Source of the DNA: Sphingomonas bacterium
GTDB taxonomy: Bacteria; Pseudomonadota; Alphaproteobacteria; Sphingomonadales; Sphingomonadaceae
Assembly: GCA_026785965.1 (NCBI GenBank)
Contig: JAJAYY010000035.1
Location: 1-6,395 of the forward strand
Direction: 5' to 3'
DNA: 6,395 bases
A program made the translations under genes and the position numbers. Position 1 is the first letter of the stretch. The number at the start of each line of letters is the position of its first letter. Shown here in pieces: positions 4,956 to 6,395 of this stretch. The notes below the pieces were generated by a model. It worked only from the letters and a program-made list of their open reading frames with translations, did not search any database and was not told the DNA's origin.

Positions 4956-6395
4956 ATGGCTTTTCCCGAACTTCCCGCGCTGATCAGCGAAGCGCTCACC
5001 GAACGCGGCTATGCCGAAGCGACCCCCGTCCAGGCGCAAGTGATCGAACCCGAAGCAATTGGGCGCGACCTGATCGTGTCGGCGCGGACCGGATCGGGCA
5101 AGACGATCGCGTTCGGGCTGGCGATGGCGGCCGAGCTGCTCGATGCCAACAGCCGCGCCGCCTTTTCGATCGGTCCGGCCGCGCTGGTGATCGCGCCGAC
5201 TCGCGAACTGGCGCTGCAAGTCGCAGGCGAGTTGCAATGGCTTTATGCCAAGACCGGGGCGCGGATCGTGGCCTGCGTCGGCGGGATGGACGCGATGAAG
5301 GAGCGCCGCGCGCTTGGCCAGGGCGCGACGATCGTCGTCGGCACGCCGGGACGGCTGCGCGACCACCTTGAACGCGGCGCGCTCGACTTGTCGCACTTGA
5401 AGGTGGCGGTGCTCGACGAGGCCGACGAGATGCTCGACATGGGGTTCCGCGAGGAGCTTGAGGAGATTCTCGACGCGACCCCAGTGGACCGCCGCACGAT
5501 GCTGTTCTCCGCCACCATGCCGCGCCCGATCGTCGCGCTGGCCAAGAGGTACCAGCGCGACGCGCTGCGCATCTCGACCGTCGGCGAGGACCGTGGCCAC
5601 GGCGACATCACCTATCAGGCGGTGGCGGTCGCGCCATCCGATATCGAGCATGCGGTGATCAACATCTTGCGGCTTCACGAAGCCGAGACGGCGATGCTGT
5701 TCTGCGCCACGCGCGACAATGTCCGCCATTTGTCGAATACCCTCAACGAACGCGGCTTCCAGGTCGTCGCGCTGTCGGGCGAACATAGCCAGGCCGAGCG
5801 CAACCATGCGATGCAGGCGCTGCGCGATGGCCGCGCTCGGGTGTGCGTCGCAACCGACGTCGCGGCGCGCGGGATCGATCTGCCGAGCCTGAGCCTGGTG
5901 GTCCATGTCGAGGTGCCGCGCGACGCCGAGGCGCTGCAGCATCGATCGGGCCGCACCGGGCGCGCCGGCAAGAAAGGCACCGCGGTGCTGATCGTGCCCT
6001 ACCCGCGCCGCAAGCGGATCGAGATGATGCTGCGCGGGGCGAAGATCGAGGCGCAATGGATCGCGACCCCGACCCCCGACGACATTCGCGCCGCCGACCA
6101 TGAGCGATTGCTGACCGCGTTGCTCGCGCCGGTCGAGGTCGACGAGGAGGATCGCAAGCTCGGCGCGCGGCTGCTGGCCGAACAATCGCCCGAGGACATC
6201 GCCGCGGCACTGGTCCGAATCCACCGCTCGCGCCTGCCCGAGCCCGAGGAACTGATCGACGTGCGCGCGCCGGGCGCCGGCCCCAACAAGGCCGACGCGC
6301 ATCGACCCGGATTCGACGACATCGTGTTGTTTAAGATGGACATCGGACGGCGCCACAATGCCGACCCGCGCTGGCTGCTGCCGTTGCTGTGCCGC
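4956..6395 (+). CDS. DEAD-box RNA helicase, DeaD/CsdA-like (partial, C-terminus off right edge)
   Basis: 480 codons are visible with no stop. Every helicase motif is present: the Q motif around Gln26 (ATPVQAQ), motif I ARTGSGKT (43-50), Ia PTREL (81-85), GG (109-110), Ib TPGR (130-133), II DEAD (154-157), III SAT (185-187), IV LFCAT (248-252), V ATDVAARGID (299-308) and VI HRSGRTGRAG (329-338). The ATP-dependent RNA-unwinding core is therefore intact. The linker from about 375 is acidic and helical. From about 456 the sequence VLFKMDIGRRHNADPRWLLP looks like the start of a DbpA-type RNA-binding domain, as in DeaD/CsdA proteins that act in ribosome assembly and cold adaptation. The rest of that domain lies outside the window. 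AAGGGG (4947-4952) is a close Shine-Dalgarno before the ATG. The gene lies 48 nt after the oxidase, so read-through is possible, but the functions look unrelated. Confidence 0.95.
   Translation, partial: MAFPELPALISEALTERGYAEATPVQAQVIEPEAIGRDLIVSARTGSGKTIAFGLAMAAELLDANSRAAFSIGPAALVIAPTRELALQVAGELQWLYAKTGARIVACVGGMDAMKERRALGQGATIVVGTPGRLRDHLERGALDLSHLKVAVLDEADEMLDMGFREELEEILDATPVDRRTMLFSATMPRPIVALAKRYQRDALRISTVGEDRGHGDITYQAVAVAPSDIEHAVINILRLHEAETAMLFCATRDNVRHLSNTLNERGFQVVALSGEHSQAERNHAMQALRDGRARVCVATDVAARGIDLPSLSLVVHVEVPRDAEALQHRSGRTGRAGKKGTAVLIVPYPRRKRIEMMLRGAKIEAQWIATPTPDDIRAADHERLLTALLAPVEVDEEDRKLGARLLAEQSPEDIAAALVRIHRSRLPEPEELIDVRAPGAGPNKADAHRPGFDDIVLFKMDIGRRHNADPRWLLPLLCR

Noticed and set aside
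4581..6356. Very long open frame (591 codons) on the minus strand opposite the oxidase and helicase
   Set aside because: It runs opposite two genes with complete family motifs. Its product is rich in Arg, His, Gln and Asp with no recognisable domain, as expected of an antisense shadow in GC-rich DNA.

Overview
The window is GC-rich with the codon bias of an alphaproteobacterium. The gene content points to the Sphingomonadales (Sphingomonas or a close relative): a YbbN-type thioredoxin/TPR protein next to a LON-domain protein, a DEAD-box helicase with a DbpA-type tail, and a bacterial alternative oxidase of the kind known from Novosphingobium. This assignment is inferred from gene content and protein style. 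No rRNA or other phylogenetic marker is present.

Layout. Positions 1-1426 hold two genes on the minus strand. The upstream one (1426-521, GTG start with a good Shine-Dalgarno) encodes a thioredoxin-fold/TPR protein of the YbbN/CnoX type with an SxxC active site. The downstream one (507 to beyond the left edge) encodes a LON substrate-binding-domain protein. Positions 1427-1566 are a divergent intergenic region with candidate promoters and a 7-bp hairpin. A complete tRNA-Gly(GCC) with encoded CCA lies at 1567-1641 on the plus strand. It is followed by a SulP/SLC26-family anion transporter with a C-terminal STAS domain (1750-3456), which may end in a weak intrinsic terminator. After a leader of about 150 nt comes a tight two-gene unit: a group III truncated hemoglobin with an unusual N-terminal extension (3608-4177) and, 4 nt later, a di-iron alternative quinol oxidase (4182-4907). 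The right end (4956 to the edge) is a DEAD-box RNA helicase that is still open when the window ends.

Functional reading. The first block is protein quality control: YbbN-type proteins are holdase/co-chaperones, and LON domains bind unfolded substrates. The most interesting part is the hemoglobin-oxidase pair. Alternative oxidase oxidises quinol with O2 and resists cyanide and NO, which poison heme-copper oxidases. A trHb3 can bind O2 and NO. Co-transcription would fit respiration under NO, cyanide, sulfide or low-O2 stress, but this role is inferred. The SulP gene upstream is on the same strand but is probably a separate or only partly coupled unit. No mobile element, CRISPR array or phage gene was seen.
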